From Acinetobacter sp. SFB (lineage in GTDB: Bacteria; Pseudomonadota; Gammaproteobacteria; Pseudomonadales; Moraxellaceae), in the NCBI RefSeq assembly GCF_001647545.1, contig NZ_LSZH01000011.1, positions 124,001 to 188,000 on the forward strand: a stretch of 64,000 nt of DNA. Direction: 5' to 3'. Below are positions 8,876 through 17,519 of this stretch, in pieces; positions within the stretch are counted from its first letter, which is position 1, and every line of letters starts with the position of its first letter. Below the pieces are notes generated by a model, which was given only the letters and a program-made list of their open reading frames with translations, was not told the origin of the DNA and made no database searches. Both the position numbers and the translations under genes were made by a program.

Positions 8876-9544
8876 ATGATGACAAACCTGAGTAATATTG
8901 TGGAAATATTGGCGAAACAAGCTTTGGGTAATAATCAGCAAAGTCAATCACAGAACCAATCGCAACAAGGTGGTTTAGGTGGGATTTTGGGGGCTGTGCT
9001 CGGACAAATCAGTGGTAACAGTACGCAACAGCAATCTCAACCCAACCAGCAATCCCAACAGCATCAACAAAGCGGTTTAGGTGGTATTTTGGGATCGGTT
9101 TTGGGACATTTAGGCGGTACACAACAAAATCAGTCAAGAACGCAAACTGGCGGTTTAGGCGGTGGTAGTACAAAAACTTTATTAATTGCAGTTTTGCCTC
9201 TGGTTTTAGCATGGATTCAAAAGCAAGGGGGAATACAAGGCGCTCTGGATAAATTAAAAGGTTTAGGCTTAAATAAGCAGGTAGATGATTGGGTATCTAC
9301 AGGTCCGGGTGAGAATGCAAGTGTAGATCAGCAACAGGTTCAAGAACTGTTTGATGAGCAAGATGTAGAACAAGTGGCACAGGAAGCACAAGTACCAAAA
9401 CAGGATATTTATGCTGCAATTTCAAAAGTTTTACCGCAAATTATTGATTCTTTGACACCTCAAGGTGAGCAAACCAATAAACAGGAAGCCAATAATGATA
9501 TTCAGCAAGTGATGAACTTGGTTTCTGGCTTTCTTAAACGTTAA
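8876..9544 (+). CDS. YidB-like (DUF937) protein with Q/N-rich repeats
   Basis: A 222-residue protein of the YidB/DUF937 type. The N-terminal half contains three Gly-rich modules: GGLGGILGAVLGQ (about residues 32-44), GLGGILGSVLGHLGG (about 66-80) and GGLGGG. They are separated by glutamine/asparagine-rich linkers. The C-terminal half is the DUF937 domain (LLIAVLPLVLAWIQKQGGIQGALDKLKGLGL, then VDDWVSTGPGENASV). Function is unknown in the family. The tandem ATGATG start leaves one codon of ambiguity; the segment ATAAGG precedes it. Confidence 0.75.
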   Translation: MMTNLSNIVEILAKQALGNNQQSQSQNQSQQGGLGGILGAVLGQISGNSTQQQSQPNQQSQQHQQSGLGGILGSVLGHLGGTQQNQSRTQTGGLGGGSTKTLLIAVLPLVLAWIQKQGGIQGALDKLKGLGLNKQVDDWVSTGPGENASVDQQQVQELFDEQDVEQVAQEAQVPKQDIYAAISKVLPQIIDSLTPQGEQTNKQEANNDIQQVMNLVSGFLKR

Positions 9545-9558
9545 TATTTTCTTTCCAA

Positions 9559-9592
9559 GACCAGTTACGTGGCTAACTTAACTGGTTTTTTA
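9559..9592 (+). terminator. Terminator after the YidB-like gene
   Basis: ACCAGTTA and TAACTGGT arms enclose a loop and are followed by six Ts, just after the gene's stop codon. Confidence 0.75.
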
Positions 9593-9630
9593 TGTTTTAA
9601 AATTAAATTTTATGACTTGCTACCTGAATG

Positions 9631-10248
9631 TTAATGCTGGTTGTCCATGCTAAAGAGGGAATTGGACTTAGATATTTTTTTAGCAATATAGTGTGATTTT
9701 TTTAATCGAATCAAAATAATCTGCGATTGAAATTCAAGTTCGCCAAATTCCGGTTGCACTTGAACATAATGCAGTTGACCAAAACTATCTCTAACGCGGG
9801 CTTGTGCAGAAAATCCAGGACGGGCATTGCCACTTGATATCGTTGCCAAACGGCCAAGCAAACTCACTTGTTGCCTGGTAAATGTCGGTTTGATGACTTG
9901 ATCAAGACAATGAATCATAAATACCGTAAAGAAAATAGCAATGATGAGTGCAGGGATGATTAAGTAAAAAGCAGGCAGAAATTTCTGTTGCTGGGTATAG
10001 ACACAAAGTTGAAGAAAATAGCCAGAAAAACTGAAGTTCATCAGCAAGAACACAACAATTAGTGTTTTGGAAAAATTAACATTCAGTAAGGGCGATTCAG
10101 AGAGCTTCTTTGGCGACAGTTTCTTTAGATATTGAGTAGGACGAATATTAAAATAATAACCAATGGTTTCTGCCATGCTGAGTAAAACTAAAGCAAATAA
10201 ACTTAAATGAAACGGGATTAAGTCAGGGTTCTGTAAAAACTCAAGCAT
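9631..10248 (-). CDS. YqiJ-like OB-fold membrane protein
   Basis: A 205-residue protein with three predicted membrane helices: about residues 13-32, 62-84 and 92-115. They are followed by a soluble OB-fold-like domain with the motif DSFGQLHYVQVQPEFGE and LIRLKKSHYIAKK. Organisation and motifs resemble E. coli YqiJ, a partner of the flotillin-like YqiK. No flotillin gene is present here, so the partner is either elsewhere or absent. It is convergent with the YidB-like gene and lies downstream of the Rieske gene on the same strand. Confidence 0.65.
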   Translation of the reverse strand: MLEFLQNPDLIPFHLSLFALVLLSMAETIGYYFNIRPTQYLKKLSPKKLSESPLLNVNFSKTLIVVFLLMNFSFSGYFLQLCVYTQQQKFLPAFYLIIPALIIAIFFTVFMIHCLDQVIKPTFTRQQVSLLGRLATISSGNARPGFSAQARVRDSFGQLHYVQVQPEFGELEFQSQIILIRLKKSHYIAKKISKSNSLFSMDNQH

Positions 10249-10276
10249 GGCAAGATTCCAATAGGCTGTATGCTAT

Positions 10277-10603
10277 TTACTCTTCGTTCAGGTAAATTCC
10301 ACCGTCAGAATGCACATTGATTGCTACTTTTTCAAGTGACTGTCCTTGGCAGGGTCCAGAAATACATTCACCCGTTTCCACCAAAAACAGTGCTCCGTGT
10401 GTAGAGCATTCAATCAATTCCTGATCGCGATCCAAGAACTGGTTTTCTAAAAACTCCAGCTCAACCTGTAAGTGCGGGCAGAGATTCTGATAAGCATAAA
10501 ACGACCCATCACGCTGTGTAATGAAAATGGTATCACCATTCGGCGTTTCATAAGATCTCGCTTCACGTTCAGGAATTTCTTCCGTCATCGCAATTTTAAT
10601 CAT
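10277..10603 (-). CDS. Rieske-type [2Fe-2S] protein
   Basis: A 108-residue single-domain Rieske ferredoxin. The cluster ligands are visible as CPH (QNLCPHLQVELE) and, after a spacer, CSTHG (LIECSTHGALFLV). This is the C-x-H...C-x2-H pattern. No reductase or oxygenase is adjacent, so the redox partner is unknown. The start at 10603 is preferred over an ATG at 10612, because AAGGA lies at proper distance from the former and abuts the latter. The ATG overlaps the stop of the upstream kinase as TAATG, indicating translational coupling. Confidence 0.85.
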   Translation of the reverse strand: MIKIAMTEEIPEREARSYETPNGDTIFITQRDGSFYAYQNLCPHLQVELEFLENQFLDRDQELIECSTHGALFLVETGECISGPCQGQSLEKVAINVHSDGGIYLNEE

Positions 10604-11616
10604 TATGCACATTCCTTTTGGAAGTTATTTAATAATTCTTTGTAATTTTCTACACTTAGGCGCGGCCCAAATTGTGAAACGACTTCACTTGAAATCAGGA
10701 TGGCCAATTCAGCAGCAACTTTAAGACTTAAACCTGCATTTAATGCATAAAGGAAAGCACCTGCAAAGGCATCTCCGGCACCATTGGTATCGACCGCGGT
10801 TACAGCACGACCTGGAACTTTAAGGGTTTGCTCTGAATCAGAAATTAACGCCCCTTCTGCAGATAATGTAATGACAGTGTATTTGCTCTTTTGCTGTAGT
10901 TTAGCTAATGCAGCTTCAATAGAATCAGTTTCCGTATACATTAAGGCTTCATGGTAATTGCAAAGCAATAAATCTACGCCATCATCAATCAATTCATCCA
11001 AACCTTGACGTGCATATTGCACCATCGCTGGATCAGATAAAGTTAAAGCAATTTTTACCCCATGCGCTTTGGCAATTTCACGTGCGTGTTTAACCGCTTG
11101 GCGTGCAGTATCGCTGGTCGACAAATAACCTTCAATATACAGCCATTTTGCAGTTTTCAAGGGTTCAAAATTGATTTGTTCTACGCTAAGTTCTGCTGTA
11201 ATACCCAGGAAAGTGTGCATGGTACGTTCTGAATCCGGGCTGACAAGAACCATACAAGTTCCTGTCACGCCTTCACTCACTGACTTTTCAGTGGTTTGAA
11301 TACCGGCTTCATTTAAACCTTTTAAGTAGGTGCGACCGAGTTCATCATTACCGACACGGCAGCCATAAAATGCTTTACTTCCTAAAGCGCTAAACGCAAC
11401 GGTGGTATTTGCAGCAGATCCGCCTGATGCTTGACCTTTATATACTTGCGTTTCTTTTAAATTATTATATAAATTTGCTTGTGTTTCACCATCAGTCAAC
11501 TGCATAGTGCCTTTTTGCAAATTTTGTTGAATCAGGAAATCGTCAGAGACTTTAAATTCTTGGTCGATTAATGCATTACCAATTGCAAAAAGATCAACAG
11601 TTGTCATGTCTTTCAT
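10603..11616 (-). CDS. PfkB-family sugar/adenosine kinase
   Basis: Ribokinase-superfamily enzyme, probably of the adenosine kinase subgroup. The 337-residue protein (or 334 if starting at MTTVDLFAIG, 11607) has the N-terminal PfkB signature GGSAANTTVAFSALG. It also has the C-terminal anion-hole motif DTNGAGDAFAGAF with the catalytic Asp. The substrate cannot be fixed from sequence alone; adenosine or another nucleoside/sugar is possible. It is coupled to the downstream Rieske gene by overlapping stop and start codons. An upstream hydrophobic lid strand (GNALIDQEFKVSD) fits the subgroup. Confidence 0.85.
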   Translation of the reverse strand: MKDMTTVDLFAIGNALIDQEFKVSDDFLIQQNLQKGTMQLTDGETQANLYNNLKETQVYKGQASGGSAANTTVAFSALGSKAFYGCRVGNDELGRTYLKGLNEAGIQTTEKSVSEGVTGTCMVLVSPDSERTMHTFLGITAELSVEQINFEPLKTAKWLYIEGYLSTSDTARQAVKHAREIAKAHGVKIALTLSDPAMVQYARQGLDELIDDGVDLLLCNYHEALMYTETDSIEAALAKLQQKSKYTVITLSAEGALISDSEQTLKVPGRAVTAVDTNGAGDAFAGAFLYALNAGLSLKVAAELAILISSEVVSQFGPRLSVENYKELLNNFQKECA

Positions 11617-11742
11617 TCACATTTCAAAATAAAACGCTAAGTTTACACCAATGCTTATGATTGCTGTAGATTGATGAATAAAATTCAATATATGACTGAT
11701 GCTCGTACAAAATGCACTATAGGAAAGGATTAGGAAGTTTCG

Positions 11743-12192
11743 ATGAATATCACGATAGCTAAAGCTGAACAATTACCTGCACAAATCACAGAATTAGCCA
11801 AGCAAGCTCAGAAAGAAGGATTTCAGCTTATTGATCAATTGATTGAAGAGTATGAAAGTGGCAAAAACAGGTTTGATCAACCCGGGGAATTTCTTCTTTG
11901 TGTTTATGATGATGAGAAACTGATCGCCTGTGGTGGTTTAAACCAGCAATGGAATGAAAACGAAATTGATGCCCGTATTGGGCGAGTACGTCGTTTTTAT
12001 GTATTGCCGAAATACCGTAAGCATGGTGTGGGCAAACAGCTTTTACAGCATTTGGAAAAAAATGCCCGTGCAAATTTTTCTGCACTTTGCCTAAATACAG
12101 ACACAAAATCTGCCGCAAATTTTTATCAGAAACAAAATTATGTATTTGTTGAAAATCATCCGAATTATAGTTATTTCAAATATTTGCTCTAG
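11743..12192 (+). CDS. GNAT-family N-acetyltransferase
   Basis: A 149-residue acetyl-CoA-dependent acyltransferase. The acetyl-CoA-binding motif A is seen as RRFYVLPKYRKHGVGKQLLQHLEKNA (about residues 84-109, with the R/Q-x-x-G-x-G/A core KHGVGK). Motif B follows (LCLNTDTKSAANFYQKQNYVFVE). The substrate is unknown. The start ATG follows TAGGAAG by six bases. The gene stands alone, divergent from the kinase/Rieske pair. Confidence 0.85.
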   Translation: MNITIAKAEQLPAQITELAKQAQKEGFQLIDQLIEEYESGKNRFDQPGEFLLCVYDDEKLIACGGLNQQWNENEIDARIGRVRRFYVLPKYRKHGVGKQLLQHLEKNARANFSALCLNTDTKSAANFYQKQNYVFVENHPNYSYFKYLL

Positions 12193-12392
12193 TCTTGATT
12201 AGACTTGATCATGATGCTGCTGGGTTTGAATAGGCTCATCAGCCTTATGATATAGGCTTGCGCTTAAATTTTATGGATAAGTGTTTAATTGTTTTAAGTC
12301 GATTCCATAAAATCAAAAAACAGCTTTAAATTTTAATGCTGGGTTAAGTGTATCAGTTTAAAATATCAGCAAAGACTTTTTGAGTCAGACTG

Positions 12393-13163
12393 ATGAATCA
12401 ACAACAAAATATTGCAGCTCATATTTCTAAAGTTCCGCAAATCACTGCACTTTTCTGGGTCACTAAAATTTTTGCCACTACTTTTGGTGAAACAGGTGGC
12501 GATGCAGTATCCATGTCCCTCAATTTGGGATACCTGATTAGTACCTTTATTTTCGCGGCAGTCTTTATCACTTTACTGTTTTTTCAAATCAGTGCTAAAA
12601 CTTACCGACCTTATTTGTACTGGCTGACCATTATTGCCAGTACGACCGTGGGTACGACTCTGGCAGATTTTGTCGATCGCTCATTGGGAATTGGCTATGT
12701 CGGTGGAAGTAGCATATTGCTGGGTTTGGTCTGCTTGTCTTTATTGAGCTGGTATAAAGTTGAAGGCAGTATTTCACCGCATACGGTGAATTATCCACGG
12801 GCAGAAATTTTCTATTGGATCACTATTACCTTTTCCCAAACTCTGGGTACGGCTTTAGGGGATTGGTCGGCAGATACCATGGGGCTGGGTTATAGCGGTG
12901 GTATTGTCCTTTTTGTTGGTCTTATCTTGTTAATTTTGGTGCTTTACCTCTATACCCATGTGTCACGGACCTTATTGTTTTGGAGCGCATTTGTTTTAAC
13001 TCGTCCGCTAGGTGCAGTAGTGGGAGATTTTCTGGATAAACCGATCGCTTCGGGTGGTCTGGACTTAAGCCGCTTCACAGCTTCAGCGGTAATCTTTATA
13101 GCCATTTTATTGTGTATTTATTTGAGCAATAGAATCACTTCGAAACCGGTTTTAAAAAAATAG
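12393..13163 (+). CDS. COG4705-type membrane protein built of four repeats
   Basis: A 256-residue integral membrane protein with about seven or eight hydrophobic helices. Four internal units start with an aromatic-Trp pair and contain a G-E/T-x-x-x-D-like motif: FWVTKIFATTFGETGGD, YWLTIIASTTVGTTLAD, YWITITFSQTLGTALGD and FWSAFVLTRPLGAVVGD. Each is followed by a D/S-rich LGxGYxGG-like segment except the last. The repeats place acidic residues in or near the membrane, which could suggest a transporter, but no substrate is evident. It is monocistronic, with 200 bp of non-coding DNA upstream. Confidence 0.75.
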   Translation: MNQQQNIAAHISKVPQITALFWVTKIFATTFGETGGDAVSMSLNLGYLISTFIFAAVFITLLFFQISAKTYRPYLYWLTIIASTTVGTTLADFVDRSLGIGYVGGSSILLGLVCLSLLSWYKVEGSISPHTVNYPRAEIFYWITITFSQTLGTALGDWSADTMGLGYSGGIVLFVGLILLILVLYLYTHVSRTLLFWSAFVLTRPLGAVVGDFLDKPIASGGLDLSRFTASAVIFIAILLCIYLSNRITSKPVLKK

Positions 13164-13332
13164 CAACCAGTTGCTATTTTTTGCATTGAAAATAGCGCTG
13201 ATTTTGATTAAAAAAGAAGGACGTTGAAACTGGACTGAAATGCTAGGAAATTCGTAACTGTACGAATCCATATAGTTGAAGATTCAGGTATAATCACAAC
13301 ATCTTATAAATATGTATACATGAGGAGATCAC

Positions 13333-16272
13333 ATGACTGTAGATGTCACTGAAACCATTACTCAAACTGTTCATCCTGCGTTTCAGTTGATACGTCAACA
13401 CCATGTTGAGGCCTTAGACGTTTTTGTGTCTGAATATAAACATAAAGTGACCGGTGCAACGCATTATCACCTTGCCAGTGATCTGGACGAAAATGTCTTT
13501 CTGGTGGCGTTCCGTACTCAACCGATGGATTCAAAGGGTGAGGCACACATTTTGGAACATACCGTATTATGCGGTTCTGAAAAATTCCCTGTTCGTGACC
13601 CGTTCTTCCTGATGATTCGCCGTTCATTAAATACCTTTATGAATGCGTTTACCTCAGCCGACTGGACAGCCTATCCATTTGCAACGCAAAACAAAAAAGA
13701 CTTTCAAAACTTATTGGAAGTGTATTTGGATGCTGCTTTTGCTGCAAATTTAAACGAACTGGATTTTGCTCAAGAAGGTATTCGTATTGAGTTGGAAGAT
13801 GGTCAGCCGGTATATAAAGGCGTGGTTTTTAATGAAATGAAAGGAGCCATGAGTTCTCCTTCAGATCAGCTGTATCATCAATTGGCACATCATTTATTTC
13901 CGAAAACCACCTATCATTACAATTCAGGTGGTGATCCTAAAGATATTCCGGATTTAACTTACCCAGAGTTAGTCAATTTCTACAAATCACATTACCATCC
14001 AAGTAATGCGGTGTTTATGACCTTTGGCAATGAATCTGCCTATCACTTGCAAGAACAATTTGAAACTTTGGCCTTATCTAAATTTGAGAAAGGTCAAACG
14101 CTACATTCAACCCCTGAAACACGTTTAACTGCACCGGTTGAAGTCACAGAAACTTATGCAGTCGATGCTGAAGATTTAAAAGATAAGACCTATCACGTGA
14201 TTTCATGGTTATTACCTGAAGCCAGTGATATTAAACTGCGCTTAGGCATGCGTCTGGTTGAAGGAATTTTACTGGAAGATTCCGCTTCGCCCTTACTTCA
14301 TTACCTTGAAACCTGTGATTACGCACAATCTACCGGTCCACTTATGGGCGTAGATGATTCTAACTTTGAGATGACCTTCTTCTGTGGCGTGCAAGGTTCA
14401 AATCCTGAATATGCGCAAGAATTTAAAGACGGAGTCTTTAAAATTTTGCAAGATGTGGCCTCTAAGCCGGTTGATTCTGCAATGGTCGATGCCATTTTGC
14501 ATCAGATTGAATTGCATCAGCGTGAAATCAATGGCGATGGTATGCCATATGGTTTAAGCCTGATTCTAAATGGTTTAGGCAGTGTGATTCATCACAGTGA
14601 TCCGATTGATGTTTGGGATGTAGACACTGCAATTGAGCAAGTCAAAGAAGAGCTCAAAGACCCAATGTGGTTGTCGAATCTGATTCAACAATATTTGCTT
14701 GATAATACCCATCGTGTGCAAATGACTTTGGTACCTGATGCAACTAAATCTGCAAAAGAGGCAGAAGCAGAGAAAGCACGTTTAGCTGAAATTGGTGCCA
14801 AACTGACTGATGAGCAAAAAGCTGAAATTATCAAACAAACTGAAGCATTAAAAGTTCGTCAAGATACACCCGATGATATGAACTTGTTGCCAAAAGTCGG
14901 GCTGGAAGATGTGCCTGCTGATCTGCATATTGTACAGGGTCAATTGCGTGAAATTATCAGTAATAATCACGATATGCCATTGAATTTGTACCATGCCGGT
15001 ACCAATGGTATTTACTATCAGCAAGTAACAGTTAAAATCCCGGATGAAGTGGTACAGTCACCATATTTTAGCTTATTGTCTGTTTTGCTGGGTGAAGTTG
15101 GTGCGGGCGAATACGATTATCTTGAGCTGCAGCAACTGCAAACTGCAGTCAGCGGTGGTGTAGGGATGGGTGCATCTTTACGTTCAAAAGTCGATGATAA
15201 AAATAAAATCAGCGCATGGTTAACCTTAACCACTAAATCGTTGGTGAATAATTTTGAAGCGATCCGCATATTGAAGTTGGCATTTGAACAACTGCGTTTC
15301 GATGAAAAAGACCGCATTATTGAATTGTTGCAACAACGTAAAACCCGTTGGCAATCACGTGTTTCAGGTTCAGGCCATAGCTATGCAATGCAAATTGCAT
15401 CGCGTAATTGCAGTGCTTTGGCACAGCGCGATTATCAAAATACCGGCTTGGGTGCGCTGAACTGGTTGACTGAACTGGTGGCTAAAATTGAAAATGATGA
15501 AACTGCATATGATGCCTTGATTGCGGAATTAAAAGCCATTCATCGTCTACTTTTACAAGCACCAAAACAGTTCTTGCTGGTATGTGAAGAGCATCAGTCA
15601 GATCGTTTGATTGAAGAAATTCAGGATGTTTGGGACAAGCTAGCCGTTGATCAAACTCCGGTAGAATTAACGACAGTTTTCACGGAAAATAGCAATAAAG
15701 ATGAAGCCTGGTTAATTCAGGCCAATGTACAATTCTGTGCTTCAGCTTATCCTGCGGTGGAAGTCTCCCATCCGGATGCAGCACCTTTAATGGTGTTGGC
15801 CGCATATTTGCGTAATGGCTTCTTGCATAGTGCGATTCGTGAAAAAGGTGGAGCTTATGGTGGTGGTGCGAGTTATGACGGCAATGCCTGTTCGTTCCGT
15901 TTTTATAGCTATCGTGATCCGCGCTTAGCAGAAACATTTAAAGACTTTGAAGCAAGTATTGACTGGCTATTGAATACCGAGCATCTATCGCATCAGCTTG
16001 AAGAAGCAATTTTAGGCTTGGTTGCGAGCATGGATAAACCCGGTTCTCCTGCAGGTGAAGCCATTAGTGCGTGCTACGCTTTATTGCATGCACGTACGCC
16101 GGCAGTTCGAAAACAATTGCGTGCACGTTTGCTTGCAGTGACTTTGGATGATTTAAAACGCGTTGCAGAAGAATATCTCGTTCAGCAAAAACCAGTAAAA
16201 GCTGTGGTTGCACCCGTTGCGAAACGTGATACTTTGATTGAACTCGGTTTTGAGATCAAACAAGTAACCTAA
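13333..16272 (+). CDS. PreP-like M16C zinc metallopeptidase
   Basis: A large (979-residue) insulinase-type peptidase of the presequence-protease class that degrades peptides in a closed chamber. The inverted zinc motif HxxEH is at His72-x-x-Glu75-His76 (EAHILEHTVLCGS), with a distal glutamate in VVFNEMKGAMSSP. Four M16-like modules fit the length. The C-terminal half has the Arg/Tyr segment EKGGAYGGGASYDG typical of the family's substrate site. No signal peptide is seen, so it is likely cytoplasmic. RBS GAGGAG lies just upstream. Confidence 0.92.
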   Translation: MTVDVTETITQTVHPAFQLIRQHHVEALDVFVSEYKHKVTGATHYHLASDLDENVFLVAFRTQPMDSKGEAHILEHTVLCGSEKFPVRDPFFLMIRRSLNTFMNAFTSADWTAYPFATQNKKDFQNLLEVYLDAAFAANLNELDFAQEGIRIELEDGQPVYKGVVFNEMKGAMSSPSDQLYHQLAHHLFPKTTYHYNSGGDPKDIPDLTYPELVNFYKSHYHPSNAVFMTFGNESAYHLQEQFETLALSKFEKGQTLHSTPETRLTAPVEVTETYAVDAEDLKDKTYHVISWLLPEASDIKLRLGMRLVEGILLEDSASPLLHYLETCDYAQSTGPLMGVDDSNFEMTFFCGVQGSNPEYAQEFKDGVFKILQDVASKPVDSAMVDAILHQIELHQREINGDGMPYGLSLILNGLGSVIHHSDPIDVWDVDTAIEQVKEELKDPMWLSNLIQQYLLDNTHRVQMTLVPDATKSAKEAEAEKARLAEIGAKLTDEQKAEIIKQTEALKVRQDTPDDMNLLPKVGLEDVPADLHIVQGQLREIISNNHDMPLNLYHAGTNGIYYQQVTVKIPDEVVQSPYFSLLSVLLGEVGAGEYDYLELQQLQTAVSGGVGMGASLRSKVDDKNKISAWLTLTTKSLVNNFEAIRILKLAFEQLRFDEKDRIIELLQQRKTRWQSRVSGSGHSYAMQIASRNCSALAQRDYQNTGLGALNWLTELVAKIENDETAYDALIAELKAIHRLLLQAPKQFLLVCEEHQSDRLIEEIQDVWDKLAVDQTPVELTTVFTENSNKDEAWLIQANVQFCASAYPAVEVSHPDAAPLMVLAAYLRNGFLHSAIREKGGAYGGGASYDGNACSFRFYSYRDPRLAETFKDFEASIDWLLNTEHLSHQLEEAILGLVASMDKPGSPAGEAISACYALLHARTPAVRKQLRARLLAVTLDDLKRVAEEYLVQQKPVKAVVAPVAKRDTLIELGFEIKQVT

Positions 16273-16296
16273 AAGAATAAACTGAGGTAACACCCT

Positions 16297-17451
16297 ATGG
16301 CGTTCAAAAAACTTGAACGCACTACTTTGCAACTGAGCATGATCATGCTCAGTTCATTGTATGTGACGAATGTAAATGCAGTAAGTCCCGAATCTACAAT
16401 TACACCAGCAAGCCCTGAAGCCTGTTCGGCATTGGAATCTAATGCCGATCGCTTAGCTTGTTACGATACTTTGTTTAAAATCCCCGAGGATGAGAAAACA
16501 CCGCTGCTTTCTGAACGCCAAGCGGCAAATGAAATTGCACCTAAACCGACTGAACCTGAAACAGTTAAAGAAAAAATCAGTCACGGGGTCAATAGCATAT
16601 TTTCTGTTGAAGGTCCTAAAATAGATCCAAATCGATCTTTGCTGGATAAGCGTTGGGAGTTGTCTCCCGATAGTAAACTCGGTACGTGGAATATTCGTGC
16701 ACATCAGCCGGTTTATCTCATGCCAGGCTTTTGGACTTCTAATAAAAATGAACGTCCTTCCAGTCCGAATGAAAATAATACGGTACAAGTGGGGAATGAC
16801 CAAATTCTGAAATCCCTAGAAGCAAAATTCCAGTTGTCTTTAAAAACTAAAGCAGTTGAAAATCTGTTTGGTGATAATGGTGATATTTGGGTAGGGTATA
16901 CGCAATCATCGCGCTGGCAGGTCTATAATGCCGAAGAATCTCGTCCTTTTCGTGAAAGCAACTATGAACCTGAAGCCAGCCTGATTTTCCGCACCAATTA
17001 TGAAATATTAGGATTAAATGCACGTTTACTGGGTTTAACTTTTAATCACCAGTCTAATGGTCGTGCAGATCCTTTATCACGGAGCTGGAACAGGGTGATG
17101 CTCAACCTTGGTTTTGAGCGCGAAAACTTTGCCGTGATGGTACGTCCTTGGTATCGTATTGAAGAAGATGCCAAAGACGATAACAATCCTGACATTAAAA
17201 ACTACATGGGACGTGGTGATTTAACTGCCTTCTATCGCAAAAATGATCATGAGTTTTCACTCATGCTGCGTCACTCGCTTAAAGGTGGTGATGATTCCCA
17301 TGGTGCTGCGCAATTTGATTGGGCATTCCCGATTAAAGGCAAGTTACGTGGCTATTTCCAGTTGTTTGATGGCTATGGTGAAAGTCTGATTGATTATAAC
17401 CACCGTGCGACTTATGTCGGTTTAGGTGTGTCATTGATGAACTGGTACTAA
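16297..17451 (+). CDS. pldA: Outer membrane phospholipase A (PldA)
   Basis: Calcium-dependent outer-membrane phospholipase that hydrolyses misplaced phospholipids. The 384-residue precursor has a signal peptide (about residues 1-29) and a short Cys-containing N-terminal region (CSALESNADRLACYD). The OMPLA beta-barrel follows. The catalytic signature is intact: FNHQSNGRADPLSRSWNRV holds the His, Ser and Asn of the active site. The protein ends in an aromatic residue near the C-terminus (LMNWY), as barrels do. It lies 24 bp after the PreP gene and may be co-transcribed. Confidence 0.93.
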   Translation: MAFKKLERTTLQLSMIMLSSLYVTNVNAVSPESTITPASPEACSALESNADRLACYDTLFKIPEDEKTPLLSERQAANEIAPKPTEPETVKEKISHGVNSIFSVEGPKIDPNRSLLDKRWELSPDSKLGTWNIRAHQPVYLMPGFWTSNKNERPSSPNENNTVQVGNDQILKSLEAKFQLSLKTKAVENLFGDNGDIWVGYTQSSRWQVYNAEESRPFRESNYEPEASLIFRTNYEILGLNARLLGLTFNHQSNGRADPLSRSWNRVMLNLGFERENFAVMVRPWYRIEEDAKDDNNPDIKNYMGRGDLTAFYRKNDHEFSLMLRHSLKGGDDSHGAAQFDWAFPIKGKLRGYFQLFDGYGESLIDYNHRATYVGLGVSLMNWY

Positions 17452-17471
17452 AACCTATCCAAGCCTCATAA

Positions 17472-17498
17472 AAAGACCACTCGATCGAGTGGTTTTTT
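17472..17498. terminator. Bidirectional terminator between pldA and ktrB
   Basis: ACCACTC-GATC-GAGTGGT hairpin with an A-run before and seven Ts after it serves both converging genes. Confidence 0.88.
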
Positions 17499-17519
17499 TA
17501 TATCGAAAATTAAGAGCCA

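Noticed and set aside
15680..15937. His-rich minus-strand ORF inside the PreP gene
   Set aside because: Antisense shadow; the His-rich composition comes from complementing the coding strand.
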